From Flammeovirga sp. SJP92 (GTDB lineage Bacteria; Bacteroidota; Bacteroidia; Cytophagales; Flammeovirgaceae), in NCBI RefSeq assembly GCF_001583495.1, contig NZ_LQAQ01000099.1, positions 130,001 to 194,000 on the forward strand: a stretch of 64,000 nt of DNA, read 5' to 3'. The translations under genes were made by a program, and so were the position numbers. Every line of letters begins with the position of its first letter. The stretch's first letter is position 1. Below are positions 30,449-40,528 of the stretch, piece after piece. The notes under the pieces are model-generated. The model saw nothing but the letters and a program-made list of their open reading frames with translations. It searched no databases and was not told the origin of the DNA.

Positions 30449-31132
30449 ATGAAGAAAAAACTAATCTTTATCTTAACTCTATTAATCAGTCAATTCTCTT
30501 TCGCACAAGACAATCCATCTTTAGGTTCATGGTATGTCTACAATGGCTTTTATCAATTAAACCCTAAATGGGAATTATTCTTTGAAAGCCAAGTGAGAAC
30601 TTATGAATTCGCATCAGACGCACAAAGCTTTTTTGTACGTCCGTTTTTGAGTTACTCAGTAGATAAAAATTTACAAATTGGGTTGAGCCAGGAATATCAT
30701 TCCAATTGGTCTGAGCCTTTTGATGGACAATCAAAAATCAATAGTAGTGAGTATAGAACTACATTGCAGGTGATCAGTAAACAAGCATTCGGCAGGGTAC
30801 ACCTTCAACATCGTTACAGATATGAGTTGAGGTCAATTGAAGGAGACTTTAAAACAAGAGCTCGTTATCGCTTACAGTTTGGTATTCCATTAACGAGTAA
30901 GGTCATGGAGAAAGGAGTCATTTTTACCACTTTTGGTAATGAAGTGCTTGTGGATGTAACACCAAGTGCACAATTAAATCAGAACCGAGCTTATGCAATG
31001 TTGGGGTATCAATTGACACCTACCTTAAACCTTCAGTCAGGCTATATGTATTTATCGAAAAATGGTCATCCTAATGAACACCGTTTTCAGTTGTTTATCA
31101 CTCAAAAATTGAAGTTTTATAAAGAAGGATAA
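30449..31132 (+). CDS. DUF2490 outer-membrane protein
   Basis: 227 residues with a signal peptide (ending SFAQD). The mature protein is made of alternating amphipathic beta strands with aromatic girdles, as expected of a small outer-membrane barrel, and starts with SLGSWYVYNGFYQLNPKWELFFESQVRTYEF, the typical DUF2490 opening. The C-terminus ends in a strand plus KLKFYKEG. Function of the family is unknown. Its own terminator follows. Confidence 0.88.
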   Translation: MKKKLIFILTLLISQFSFAQDNPSLGSWYVYNGFYQLNPKWELFFESQVRTYEFASDAQSFFVRPFLSYSVDKNLQIGLSQEYHSNWSEPFDGQSKINSSEYRTTLQVISKQAFGRVHLQHRYRYELRSIEGDFKTRARYRLQFGIPLTSKVMEKGVIFTTFGNEVLVDVTPSAQLNQNRAYAMLGYQLTPTLNLQSGYMYLSKNGHPNEHRFQLFITQKLKFYKEG

Positions 31133-31152
31133 AGATCTACAAAAGCATTCAG

Positions 31153-31194
31153 ATTAAGGCTAATTCAATCTCGGTTGAGTTAGCCTTAATTTTT
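31153..31194 (+). terminator. terminator behind the DUF2490 gene
   Basis: A 16-bp stem (31153-31168 with 31175-31190, one G-U) with a 6-nt loop and T-run. Confidence 0.9.
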
Positions 31195-31734
31195 ACTTTG
31201 GATCAATTTTTTAATCCTAAAAATGCATTTGATAGCGTACTGTCTTGATTTATCAGAATACTAATTCTAAATAGTGAAGGTTTTGATACTCAATAAGAAA
31301 GAAATCTATAAAATAAACTTATTATTCGCGGATAATTCCTAATTTTGCGTTAACAAAGCTTAGAACTTAAGATAAATCAAAAATTACAACTATTGTCATG
31401 GAACGAACTATTCAGCTCTCTAATATTTACTTGCCAAAAAATACTCTTTTTACGAAGGAAGAGTGATGCTAACACAGCAATATCGGAAAGTCAGCTTACA
31501 TATTATTTTCAAGATCAGAACAGGTCGTTTTGATGCTTTTATTTATGTAAACAAACTATCATCGCTTGCCTGATTTTAAAATTAGGAACAAGTCTTAAAT
31601 CTAAATTTTGGAGTAAACATTTACAGTTGAACTGACAAACATCTTCGTTGATCTAAACTATTATTTCTCTCTTCTAAAAGCTCACTAATACGTTTACTCT
31701 CCTCTTCTATTTTATAAATTTTAAATTCCAAAAA
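31195..31734 (+). other. long intergenic region
   Basis: About 540 bp without a recognisable gene. A 22-codon ATG frame at 31398-31466 is present but has no clear ribosome site or family similarity. A TAATTTTG box at 31340-31347 matches the -7 consensus without a good -33 box. The promoter of the downstream propeller gene presumably lies here. Confidence 0.45.
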
Positions 31735-33903
31735 ATGAGACTAAGTTACATATTACTCTTTTTGACCCTGTACACTAACTCAATATTCGCTCAATCCTCA
31801 CGTCATTGGACAGTTTACGGTCATAATTATGTTTATGAGCAAGGGAAACTTTCTCAAAAAGAAGATCAGATCATTAAAACAGCAAGTTCTATTGCCTCTT
31901 TAAAAAGGCTGAGTGATGGAACTATATTAGCAGTGGGAGAAAACACGACTTTACTGCTCAATAATACAAAGCTTGAGGAAGCAGGAAATAATGAATTTAC
32001 AGATATTTCAGCTACCAAACTTTGTTCTTTATTGAAATCTAAAAAGACCAATTTTCAATACCTTATGGGAGATTGGGATCAATCAGGTAATTTTTATTTT
32101 CCCGATTTAAAGGCGGGTTGGAAGATTATCAATCATAAAACAACAATTAAAGGAGACGTAGAAGAAGATGAATGGTCGTTGTATAATATCACAGGGTTGA
32201 AGAAAGGTTTTATTGCCGGTCAATTAAAATACATTGAAAATAATGAAGGTAAGAAAACGCCTGCTTACCGTTTGATTCATTTTGATGGAGAAAATGTTAC
32301 GACGCATAAACTTCCCTCTGAAAAAGATAATAGCCCTTTAATGACGGTGATCGAAGAAGAGCATATTCTGACAGATATTTTTGAAGACAAGCAAGGTAAT
32401 TATTGGGTGACGGGAAAAAATAAAGTTTTCCTTTTTAAAGAAGGGCAGTTGGAAGAGCAGTTTTCTGTTGATGAAGATGAGATCAAGCAATTTGCAGTCA
32501 ACAAACATGGTGAGGCTTTAATTGCTTTGTCAAATGGTACTGTGATTACTTATAATATCAGAAGTAAAAAAACAGAATGGCGTTTTGACAAGTCAGAATC
32601 CATCATTTATGGTGTTTTGAATACCGAAGGGGTAGAGGTGACAGATATTGAGGTGGATAACCAAAATAGATTTGTGCTATCATCAGGTGTTGTAGCTGTA
32701 GAATATCACAACACTAATAACAGTTTTATCACTAAGAAAACCGTAAAAAACGGGGCACTTGTGGTATTTGATTTACCTGCATTTCAATCTCAAAATAGCT
32801 TGAGAGTTTTGAATACTTATACGGATAGAGATGCCAAATTTATGAATTTAGTAGGGCAAGATCGATTGACGGACAATTTAGGTAATCAATATATTTTGGC
32901 AGTAGATGGAGAGTCTTTTAAGAAAATTGATGCAGAAGGAAATATAAAAGAATTTAATGCCGGAGCATTGACCAAATCCGCAGGCTATAAATATCCAGAT
33001 GTGAAATTATACCCTCAAAACTGGTCGATCGATAAGAACTCTGGTACTTTGTATTTCTCCACACCTTCCATGAAATACACTTTTCAGATGAAGGTAGATG
33101 AATCAATAGAGCAATTGACTTTTGGATTGGACGAACATTGGAACTGTAATAAGGTAAAAAGAATGGTTCATGATCATGTCAATGATGCTTTATGGTTGGT
33201 GACTGGTGAAGGATATGTTTATCACCCTATGAATGGAGATAGCATTCAATATTATACAACAGAAGAGACGGGATTGGAAACAGGATATGGCCTTCATCAG
33301 TTGGAAATTGATGAAAAAGGGACACTTTGGGTGAGTCACTTAAAAGGACTAGGAGAGTTTAATAAGGATGGATTTAAACTCCATAAAAACCCTGCAGGCG
33401 GTTACTTATCCATGTTTATGGTGGAAGATTATCAGGGTACACCTTATTCTATTGGTAAAGACGCCATTTATAAATTGAAGGAGGGAGTTTTCACAGAAGT
33501 AGTGCCATTATCTACTTTGCAGAAGACATTGAAAGAACAGTTTCCAGTACAGCTATTATCAAGTTGGGTGAAGCATGTTTGTTTTGATAAATCCAATCAA
33601 TTATGGGCTACTACCCAAGAAAATAAAATTGTTCATTACGATGGTCAGCAATGGAAGATTTATTCCCCAGAAAACTTTTATGCAGGGAGAAATATAATCA
33701 ATATGTTCCTTGATCAGCAAGATAGAGTGAGTATTGTAACTGCAGAAAAGCCTGTTTCGGCGATGATGACATCTTTACAAAAAAATCAGAAAAAAGAGGA
33801 GCAAATAAAGAAAACGTTTGAAGAGATTTTCCTAGAAAAAGTAGAACAATCAATACAGTTTGAAACTGCTATTATCTTGGTAGATAAGAACTTAGAGTAT
33901 TAG
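31735..33903 (+). CDS. secreted beta-propeller (two-component-regulator-propeller-like) protein
   Basis: 722 residues with a signal peptide (MRLSYILLFLTLYTNSIFAQ). The body shows repeated blades with the typical propeller phrases DKQGNYWVTGKNKVFLF, DEKGTLWVSHLKGLGEF, DYQGTPYSIGKDAIYKL and DKSNQLWATTQENKIVHYDG, a D-x-x-G-x-x-W rhythm. Such blades are the sensor part of hybrid two-component systems in Bacteroidota, but here no histidine-kinase or membrane region follows. The C-terminus (about 670-722) is a charged helix. It is therefore a free-standing exported propeller, perhaps a surface or periplasmic binding protein. A terminator follows at 33930. Confidence 0.85.
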   Translation: MRLSYILLFLTLYTNSIFAQSSRHWTVYGHNYVYEQGKLSQKEDQIIKTASSIASLKRLSDGTILAVGENTTLLLNNTKLEEAGNNEFTDISATKLCSLLKSKKTNFQYLMGDWDQSGNFYFPDLKAGWKIINHKTTIKGDVEEDEWSLYNITGLKKGFIAGQLKYIENNEGKKTPAYRLIHFDGENVTTHKLPSEKDNSPLMTVIEEEHILTDIFEDKQGNYWVTGKNKVFLFKEGQLEEQFSVDEDEIKQFAVNKHGEALIALSNGTVITYNIRSKKTEWRFDKSESIIYGVLNTEGVEVTDIEVDNQNRFVLSSGVVAVEYHNTNNSFITKKTVKNGALVVFDLPAFQSQNSLRVLNTYTDRDAKFMNLVGQDRLTDNLGNQYILAVDGESFKKIDAEGNIKEFNAGALTKSAGYKYPDVKLYPQNWSIDKNSGTLYFSTPSMKYTFQMKVDESIEQLTFGLDEHWNCNKVKRMVHDHVNDALWLVTGEGYVYHPMNGDSIQYYTTEETGLETGYGLHQLEIDEKGTLWVSHLKGLGEFNKDGFKLHKNPAGGYLSMFMVEDYQGTPYSIGKDAIYKLKEGVFTEVVPLSTLQKTLKEQFPVQLLSSWVKHVCFDKSNQLWATTQENKIVHYDGQQWKIYSPENFYAGRNIINMFLDQQDRVSIVTAEKPVSAMMTSLQKNQKKEEQIKKTFEEIFLEKVEQSIQFETAIILVDKNLEY

Positions 33904-33929
33904 TGTTTTGGGAATGTTTTTTTGGAAGG

Positions 33930-33967
33930 AAAGCCGGTTTATTGTTGAAAGTAAGCTGGCTTTTTTT
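33930..33967 (+). terminator. terminator behind the propeller gene
   Basis: AAAGCCGG (33930-33937) pairs with CTGGCTTT (33956-33963) with a T-run after it. Confidence 0.75.
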
Positions 33968-34032
33968 GTATGTATATTTTTATAATTTGAAGCTGAAAAG
34001 TAGGGTGTCTGAATTTTCTCTTCCTGTTAAAA

Positions 34033-34065
34033 TTTGCATTACTCACTTATTTTCAATTACCTTTG
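34033..34065 (+). promoter_or_regulatory. promoter of the rtcB-prfH unit
   Basis: TTTG at 34033-34036 and TACCTTTG at 34058-34065, separated by 21 nt, fit the Bacteroidota sigma factor consensus (TTTG and TAnnTTTG). A start near 34072 would give a leader of about 280 nt before rtcB, carrying the tiny ORF and hairpin described next. Confidence 0.6.
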
Positions 34066-34113
34066 TGACCGTAAACACACAATTCACTCTAAAACTAAAA
34101 AAAGGAGGGTATC

Positions 34114-34149
34114 ATGATGTTGGTCTTTAATTTACATATCGAATCGTAG
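34114..34149 (+). CDS. short leader ORF with strong ribosome site
   Basis: Eleven codons (MMLVFNLHIES) with an AGGAGG at 34103-34108, unusual in this phylum where most genes lack such a site. It lies about 40 nt into the predicted transcript of the rtcB-prfH unit. A 9-bp hairpin follows six bases after the stop. A leader-peptide role in controlling downstream expression is an inference; no codon bias for a single amino acid is obvious. Confidence 0.45.
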   Translation: MMLVFNLHIES

Positions 34150-34154
34150 ACTGA

Positions 34155-34182
34155 AATTCAAAATTTCTTAATGTTTTGAATT
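34155..34182 (+). promoter_or_regulatory. hairpin after the leader ORF
   Basis: AATTCAAAA (34155-34163) pairs perfectly with TTTTGAATT (34174-34182), loop 10 nt. No T-run follows, so it is not a classical terminator; it may be an attenuation element or RNA-stability element in the rtcB leader. Confidence 0.5.
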
Positions 34183-34355
34183 CCGCCATCTTTATCAAAA
34201 AGCATGGCCTAATCTCTATATCAGTCTATCACCATTTTAATTTAATTTTTCTTATCAGGTTAATTATTTAATCCTGAATCACTGTATACTATTGTTTTTA
34301 CATAAAAAGTAATACAATATTAATTACAGTGGGTTGATTTGTATATCAAAAAATT

Positions 34356-35759
34356 ATGGGCCAACAGAAACTGAAGGGTAAACACCTTCGTGCCATTCAA
34401 TATGCTTCGAATAAAGCCATTAGTCTTGCTGTTCAAATAATGGCGAAGCATTATAAACATACCTCAATGCAAGATCAATTAACGTTGCTTGAGGACATCA
34501 AAAACAATTATTCGAAATACTTGGAAGATGAAGTACTATCACCAATTGCCAAAGTATTTCAACCAGAAATTAATGTTCAACGAAAGCAGGTAGAACTCTT
34601 ATCGGAAGCCAAAGATTTTAACGTTTTCGGACGTCAACATATCAGTAGCAATGCCTACCAACAAATGCGATGGGCAATGAAATTACCAGTGGTGCATAGT
34701 GGTGCTATGATGCCGGATGCTCACCAAGGATATGGACTTCCTATTGGAGGTGTTTTAGCGACCAATAATGTGGTCATTCCTTACGGTGTGGGGGTTGATA
34801 TTGGTTGCCGAATGAGTTTGACGATCTATCCGCTTCCAACAAATTTCTTAAAGCGATATGAGTACCAAATCAAAAAAGCCTTAAAGGAATATACCAATTT
34901 TGGTACAGGTGGAGAATTGGGTATCGCTCAAGAGCATGAAATCTTGGACCGAGAAGAGTTTTTAGCAACGCCATTATTGCGACAGTTACACGGAAGAGCA
35001 GGGAGACAATTAGGAACTTCAGGTTCGGGAAATCACTTCGTGGAATTCGGGACGGTAATGCTTCCAGCTGACAATCCTTTTGATTTAGAAGGAGGTGAAT
35101 ATGTCGGTTTGCTTGCTCACTCCGGTTCGAGAGGGTTAGGAGCTACGGTTGCCAATCATTATACTTCTATTGCTAAAGAAAAATGCCTTCTTCCGTCACC
35201 CACTCAAAACTTAGCATGGTTGGATTTGAATACTCAAGAAGGACAAGAATACTGGCTTTCGATGAATCTGGCAGGAGATTACGCCAAAGCTTGTCATGAT
35301 CAAATACATTATCACTTGGCAAAAGCTTTAGGAATTAAAGCTGTAGCGAAAGTAGAGAATCATCACAATTTTGCTTGGAAAGAAAAGCAAGCAGATGGAA
35401 CGGAATGTATTGTGCATCGAAAAGGAGCAACTCCAGCAGGAAAAGGCGTATTGGGAATCATTCCAGGCTCCATGACTGCCAATGGCTATATCGTGCAAGG
35501 TAAAGGTGAAAATGCCTCTCTTCAATCGGCTTCTCATGGTGCAGGCCGTCAGTTTTCTCGATCAAAAACAAAAGAGAAAATGACGGGGAGTCAACTCAAA
35601 AAAATCCTTCAAAAAGAACAAGTGACTTTGATTGGAGGAGGTTTGGATGAATCGCCAATCGCTTACAAGAACATTGAAGAAGTGATGAAAAGCCAAACCA
35701 ATTTGGTAGATATAGTGGGGACATTTTCTCCCAAAATAGTTCGAATGGATAAAGCGTAG
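34356..35759 (+). CDS. rtcB: RNA ligase RtcB (PrfH-linked)
   Basis: RtcB joins RNA 3'-phosphate (or 2',3'-cyclic phosphate) ends to 5'-OH ends using GTP and Mn2+. The 467 residues show the family hallmarks. The Mn-binding core is [15 protein letters not shown], then [10 protein letters not shown] with Asp149 and Cys151, [18 protein letters not shown] and VENHHNFAW. The guanylylated His lies in SASHGAGR (His394). An N-terminal extension of about 75 residues ([19 protein letters not shown]) is shared in kind with the second RtcB of the window. ATG start. prfH follows, its start overlapping or nearly touching the stop, so they are co-translated. PrfH-linked RtcB is known to repair 16S rRNA cut at the decoding centre after PrfH rescue. 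Symbol is the family name; this is one of two rtcB genes here. Confidence 0.95.
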   Translation: MGQQKLKGKHLRAIQYASNKAISLAVQIMAKHYKHTSMQDQLTLLEDIKNNYSKYLEDEVLSPIAKVFQPEINVQRKQVELLSEAKDFNVFGRQHISSNAYQQMRWAMKLPVVHSGAMMPDAHQGYGLPIGGVLATNNVVIPYGVGVDIGCRMSLTIYPLPTNFLKRYEYQIKKALKEYTNFGTGGELGIAQEHEILDREEFLATPLLRQLHGRAGRQLGTSGSGNHFVEFGTVMLPADNPFDLEGGEYVGLLAHSGSRGLGATVANHYTSIAKEKCLLPSPTQNLAWLDLNTQEGQEYWLSMNLAGDYAKACHDQIHYHLAKALGIKAVAKVENHHNFAWKEKQADGTECIVHRKGATPAGKGVLGIIPGSMTANGYIVQGKGENASLQSASHGAGRQFSRSKTKEKMTGSQLKKILQKEQVTLIGGGLDESPIAYKNIEEVMKSQTNLVDIVGTFSPKIVRMDKA

Positions 35760-35764
35760 TGAAG

Positions 35765-36415
35765 ATGGGAAAGAGTAATTTAGAATTATTTATTCAGATC
35801 ACCTCAGGAAGAGGTCCGGCTGAGTGTTGTTGGGTAGTCGCTAAACTTTTGAAAGAAGTATTGGATGATTTGAAGTCAAAAAATATCAATCATCAAGTGC
35901 TTTCTAGGTCAGAAGGTCCTTTGCATCATACCATCAGTTCAGTGCTTATTAAAGTAACTGGAAATGATTTGGAAGAGGAACTGAAGGAGTGGAAGGGAAC
36001 CATTCAGTGGATTGGGAAAAGTCCTTTTAGGAAGTTCCATAAACGAAAGAATTGGTTTGTCGCCATTGATTTCTTCCAAGAAAAAGCGGTCGAAAAATTG
36101 AATACCAAAGACCTGCAATTCCAAACATTTAGGGGATCAGGGCCTGGAGGTCAGCATCGAAATAAAGTGGAAACAGCCGTTCGTGTCATTCACCTTCCAA
36201 GTGGTATTAGTGTGGAAGTCTCGGATGGAAAATCTCAGCATCAGAACAAGCAAAAAGCATTGGAGAAGATGAAAGAGAAGTTTGAGCTTTTACGCCTTGA
36301 ACAGACCAAAGAAAAATTGGAACAGCAATGGATGAATCATCTAGCCTTGGAAAGAGGTAATGCAGTGAAGGTTTATAAAGGAACAGAGTTTAGAGAGGTA
36401 AGAGGGATGAGGTAA
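35765..36415 (+). CDS. prfH: peptide chain release factor H
   Basis: A release-factor-like protein of about 216 residues. The ATG at 35765 is preferred; a GTG at 35759 overlapping the rtcB stop is also possible. The catalytic GGQ motif is in [18 protein letters not shown], followed by [20 protein letters not shown], both family-typical. The N-terminus ([22 protein letters not shown]) matches PrfH, whose domain contacts the decoding region, rather than RF1/RF2, since codon-recognition segments are missing. PrfH hydrolyses peptidyl-tRNA on ribosomes damaged in the 16S decoding centre so that RtcB can reseal the rRNA. Tight coupling with rtcB supports this. Confidence 0.93.
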   Translation: MGKSNLELFIQITSGRGPAECCWVVAKLLKEVLDDLKSKNINHQVLSRSEGPLHHTISSVLIKVTGNDLEEELKEWKGTIQWIGKSPFRKFHKRKNWFVAIDFFQEKAVEKLNTKDLQFQTFRGSGPGGQHRNKVETAVRVIHLPSGISVEVSDGKSQHQNKQKALEKMKEKFELLRLEQTKEKLEQQWMNHLALERGNAVKVYKGTEFREVRGMR

Positions 36416-36610
36416 GATGTAAGAGCTGTTTTAGTAAACGTCCAAATTCCACAATTCTTACAGTAAATAAAGCAATCTAATACTATTAAAATTTAAGAAT
36501 TATGTTTTTCAAATTAATGATCAAAAAATAATGATGGATAAAGTAAACCCAACACCGTTGAGTCTATCACCTCATTAAACAGGAAGGAGAGTACTGATTT
36601 GGTAAGGATT

Positions 36611-36648
36611 GGACTCCCATGTCTTGACGGGCATAAAACATGAAGTCC
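36611..36648 (+). promoter_or_regulatory. hairpin around the start of the 324-aa gene
   Basis: GGACT (36611-36615) pairs with AGTCC (36644-36648) and CATGT (36618-36622) with ACATG (36638-36642), enclosing a 15-nt loop. The ATG at 36640 lies inside the 3' arm, so the hairpin would hide it if that is the start. A second in-frame ATG at 36670 would leave the hairpin in the leader. A 15-codon frame with ATGATG at 36531 precedes it. Confidence 0.45.
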
Positions 36649-37614
36649 AAATTGCAATCACAAATCGTTATGCAAACCGATATATTAGAACTTGTTCTAG
36701 CATCTACAGATGTGGAACAAAACTATTTTCCATATAAAAAAGAAGAATACGTACGTCATTTTTTAGAAATGGCCATCGCACAAAACCTCAATTCAAAATC
36801 TACGCTGAAGAATAGTGCTTTTGAATTTTTATTGAACAAACCTGCTTTTAATCGTTTAACGGCTCAAAGTGGGAATGCTCAGTTTTCAAAGGAGAGTTTA
36901 ACTTCAGTAGAGGAAGAAAGTTTGAAATATTTCAAAGTCACTTTAGACCGTTGGGGGGAATATGAGAAGCATCGAAATGATGATTGGTATCAAACCTCAT
37001 TGCCGGGTGAAAACTTGGTTCTTCAGCTGAATTTTGATTTTGAACACGACTTACTTTACAGAAAGAACTTTAAGGTGAAAAAGTGGCATCCTTTTGTAAG
37101 TTACTGTCATCCGATATCGAAAAAGAACAATACTATGGCTTGGTCGAGAATTGACTTTAACTTAGATACAGGAGAAGCTTTTATTGAAGAAATTCAGAAT
37201 GATTGGTTGAGAGATGCTTTAAGTATTCATCGAAAAATAAAATCAACACCAGAGAAAAAACAGAAGAACCATTGGATCACAGATTATGTTTCTTTGGAAG
37301 GTTTAGACCGGTACATCACTTCATTAAAAAAGTATAATCAATATTGGTCGGAAGCCATGTTGATGTGTTCTATTCATTTTCTATTGAAAGAAATTGGAGT
37401 GGATAAAATCTATTATCACACTTTTGAAAGTGGTAATTACTTTAAGAAGTTAGAGGATTGTCCACCTCCAAAATCATTGTACACCAAACTCCCTCAGAAG
37501 TTTGGTTTTAAGAAGACAAAACAGTTTCCTCAGTTTTGGAGAGAAGAGCAATTTCTAAAGAAAAGCATTCGAAATTTCGAAGGTGAAATTTTTTGTTTTG
37601 ATTTTAGAAGTTAG
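36640..37614 (+). CDS. unknown protein of the RNA-repair island
   Basis: 324 residues (314 if the ATG at 36670 is used; this starts MQTDILELVL). No family recognised. The N-terminal part (about 1-110) is helical; the middle (about 120-200) has LQLNFDFEHDLLYRKNF and GEAFIEEIQNDWLRDAL, and the C-terminal part is aromatic and basic (IYYHTFESGNYFKK, then PPPKSLYTKLPQKFGFKKT). Conserved-looking Cys, His and acidic residues (for example WHPFVSYCHPISK) make an enzyme possible, but no known catalytic motif is evident. It is downstream of prfH (224 nt gap) and upstream of the inverted-repeat element, same strand as rtcB-prfH. Coding is secure, function open. Confidence 0.8.
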   Translation: MKSKLQSQIVMQTDILELVLASTDVEQNYFPYKKEEYVRHFLEMAIAQNLNSKSTLKNSAFEFLLNKPAFNRLTAQSGNAQFSKESLTSVEEESLKYFKVTLDRWGEYEKHRNDDWYQTSLPGENLVLQLNFDFEHDLLYRKNFKVKKWHPFVSYCHPISKKNNTMAWSRIDFNLDTGEAFIEEIQNDWLRDALSIHRKIKSTPEKKQKNHWITDYVSLEGLDRYITSLKKYNQYWSEAMLMCSIHFLLKEIGVDKIYYHTFESGNYFKKLEDCPPPKSLYTKLPQKFGFKKTKQFPQFWREEQFLKKSIRNFEGEIFCFDFRS

Positions 37615-37621
37615 ATAGGAG

Positions 37622-37662
37622 CCCCATAAATTTTAATGATTTGAAGTTTATGGGGTTTCTTC
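37622..37662 (+). terminator. terminator behind the 324-aa gene
   Basis: CCCCATAAA (37622-37630) pairs perfectly with TTTATGGGG (37647-37655), followed by a short T-rich run. Confidence 0.8.
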
Positions 37663-37671
37663 ATATCCTCC

Positions 37672-37888
37672 CTGGCGCAAGTGTTAAGCCGACAGGCGTC
37701 ACTTGTGTCTAATAATCGGAAAAGTCTCCAGACTTTCGAATCAACATAACGAAGGAACAGATAAGATAGGAAGACCAAATTTTCTAAATCCTTTCCCTTG
37801 TAAATCAAATGGTTTGTAGGGTAGGGAGTCTACAGACTCCTTCAAAATATAGACACAAGTGACGCCTCCGGCTTAACACTTGCGCCAG
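37672..37888. repeat. 217-bp inverted-repeat element, copy 1 (REPIN/MITE-like)
   Basis: Ends are about 39-bp imperfect inverted repeats starting CTGGCGCAAGTGTTAAGCC and ending GGCTTAACACTTGCGCCAG. Each end itself folds (CAAGTG with CACTTG). Two further palindromes lie inside (AAGTCTCCAGACTT and GGAGTCTACAGACTCC). The second copy at 41173-41389 has the same length and orientation and about seven differences. No open frame inside. The layout resembles a REPIN or a MITE; no transposase or RAYT gene is in the window. No clear target-site duplication. Confidence 0.85.
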
Positions 37889-37912
37889 TTGTGGGATTTA
37901 GTGATTTAAGGT

Positions 37913-38935
37913 TTATGAGGTTTCTTCATCCTGATAAAGTTCCAATCCTTTCAAAAGTACCTTTTTCATTTTATTCCTTAATTTTAAAGGGGCTAACACT
38001 TCAAGCGATGCTCCAAACCCTAAAAGAAGACGTTCCAATTCGTAATTAACATGGACCGTTATTTCGACAGTAATACTACCATCCTTTTCTTTGCTAAGAA
38101 CTTTTTGAGAATGATGCAAAGGTTTTGTTACTACATAAGGGGCATTTTTTCGATCAATTTTTAATTGAATGGTTTCAACATATTCGACAGGGTGAACAGT
38201 GACACCGATTGTGTTTTTATAATATTCATCTCCATTAAATCCGTCATTATTATACTCTTTTTCAAAATCATAATTGATATTGATGATCCGGTCTAAAGCT
38301 AATGTTAATATTTCACGTTTTCTTTTTCTACCAATCACAAACCATCTATTGTTGTATTCCTTCAAAATATAAGGAGTGAGATTAATGGATGAAGGCACTC
38401 TTGAAGTAAAAGATTGATATTCTATCACTAGGCAAACCTTTTTAAGAATCGCTTGATATAAAGTATCCAAATGTTCTAGCCCTTTTAAACCTTCATTTTT
38501 ATCTAAATGAATAATAGCATTTTGGTCACTTTTTTCACTGTAGACTTTATCTTCTAGTCTTTGTATGATGCCATTTAATTCAGAAAAAAGAGAGAAGTCT
38601 TTAAACTGTTTGAGCATTTCTACCGATTCAGAAAGAACACTCATATCATTTTCAGTCAAAGGAATATTGGTGATGGAATAATCCTCGTCTTCATATTTAT
38701 AATACTTTCGATCATAAACTATAATAGGAGCATTATAACCGAGTTTATCACTTCTCATCATTTGAATATCCAATTGAATACTTCTTTTACTCACATTAAT
38801 ATCCCTTCCCTCGTATTCAAAAAGAGCTTCCGAGCATTCTTCAATCAAGTCATTCAAAGTCCATTTTCTGTACTTATTCTGAAGACATTTGTCGATGGTT
38901 TTATAGCGAATTAGAGCGTTTTTATTTTGTGCCAT
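37913..38935 (-). CDS. WYL-domain transcription regulator
   Basis: 340 residues. The N-terminal part (about 1-80) is a winged-helix DNA-binding region (WTLNDLIEECSEALFEYEGRDINVSKRSIQLDIQMMRS). The rest is the WYL ligand-sensing domain, with the core block NNRWFVIGRKRKREILTLALDRI (W-F-V-I-G...L-D-R-I). WYL regulators commonly bind nucleic acid or nucleotides and control defence or RNA-repair genes. It is divergent from the second rtcB, with a perfect inverted repeat between, so it probably controls that gene and itself. ATG start. Confidence 0.92.
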   Translation of the reverse strand: MAQNKNALIRYKTIDKCLQNKYRKWTLNDLIEECSEALFEYEGRDINVSKRSIQLDIQMMRSDKLGYNAPIIVYDRKYYKYEDEDYSITNIPLTENDMSVLSESVEMLKQFKDFSLFSELNGIIQRLEDKVYSEKSDQNAIIHLDKNEGLKGLEHLDTLYQAILKKVCLVIEYQSFTSRVPSSINLTPYILKEYNNRWFVIGRKRKREILTLALDRIININYDFEKEYNNDGFNGDEYYKNTIGVTVHPVEYVETIQLKIDRKNAPYVVTKPLHHSQKVLSKEKDGSITVEITVHVNYELERLLLGFGASLEVLAPLKLRNKMKKVLLKGLELYQDEETS

Positions 38936-38960
38936 AAAATAAAATTAGAAATTATTTACA

Positions 38961-38983
38961 ACTACGCAAAATGATTGCGTAGT
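38961..38983. promoter_or_regulatory. inverted repeat between WYL gene and rtcB (candidate operator)
   Basis: ACTACGCAA, 5-nt spacer, TTGCGTAGT: a perfect 9-bp inverted repeat in the 88-bp divergent gap. It lies just before a TTTG-ending box (CACCTTTG at 38991-38998) that could be the rtcB -7 region. A binding site for the WYL dimer is the natural inference. Confidence 0.6.
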
Positions 38984-38999
38984 AGCCTTTCACCTTTGA

Positions 39000-40394
<1,395 letters not shown>

Positions 40395-40396
40395 CC

Positions 40397-40477
40397 GAAG
40401 GTCAAGCATAAGTTACTTCAATTCCCTTCCTGAACTCACTTATGTAATTACCTTCATTCGGGACAGTAGTTCAGTTG
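40397..40477 (+). ncRNA. decayed copy of the RNA array start
   Basis: Three bases after the rtcB stop, 40397-40455 repeats module 41413-41470 with few changes (stem GAAGGT/ACCTTC; inner stem GCATAAGT/ACTTATGT). The following bases (GGACAGTAGTTCAGTTG) match the first 5' strand and D arm of the tRNA-like RNA, then similarity fades into unrelated sequence at about 40478. It is the leftover from a duplication split by the HEPN-like gene and the repeat element. Confidence 0.7.
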
Positions 40478-40528
40478 TTGTAACTTACATTATCAAAATT
40501 TAATATACTTTTAAAAGAACTATTGAAT

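Noticed and set aside
31398-31466. 22-codon ATG frame in the gap before the propeller gene
   Set aside because: No ribosome site, no similarity I recognise, and short frames are expected by chance in this length.
33903-34130. 75-codon frame after the propeller gene
   Set aside because: It runs over a transcription terminator and through the promoter of rtcB, and its translation looks like shadow sequence without a family pattern.
36531-36578. 15-codon frame starting ATGATG before the 324-aa gene
   Set aside because: No ribosome binding site and no conservation visible; noted only as possible leader.
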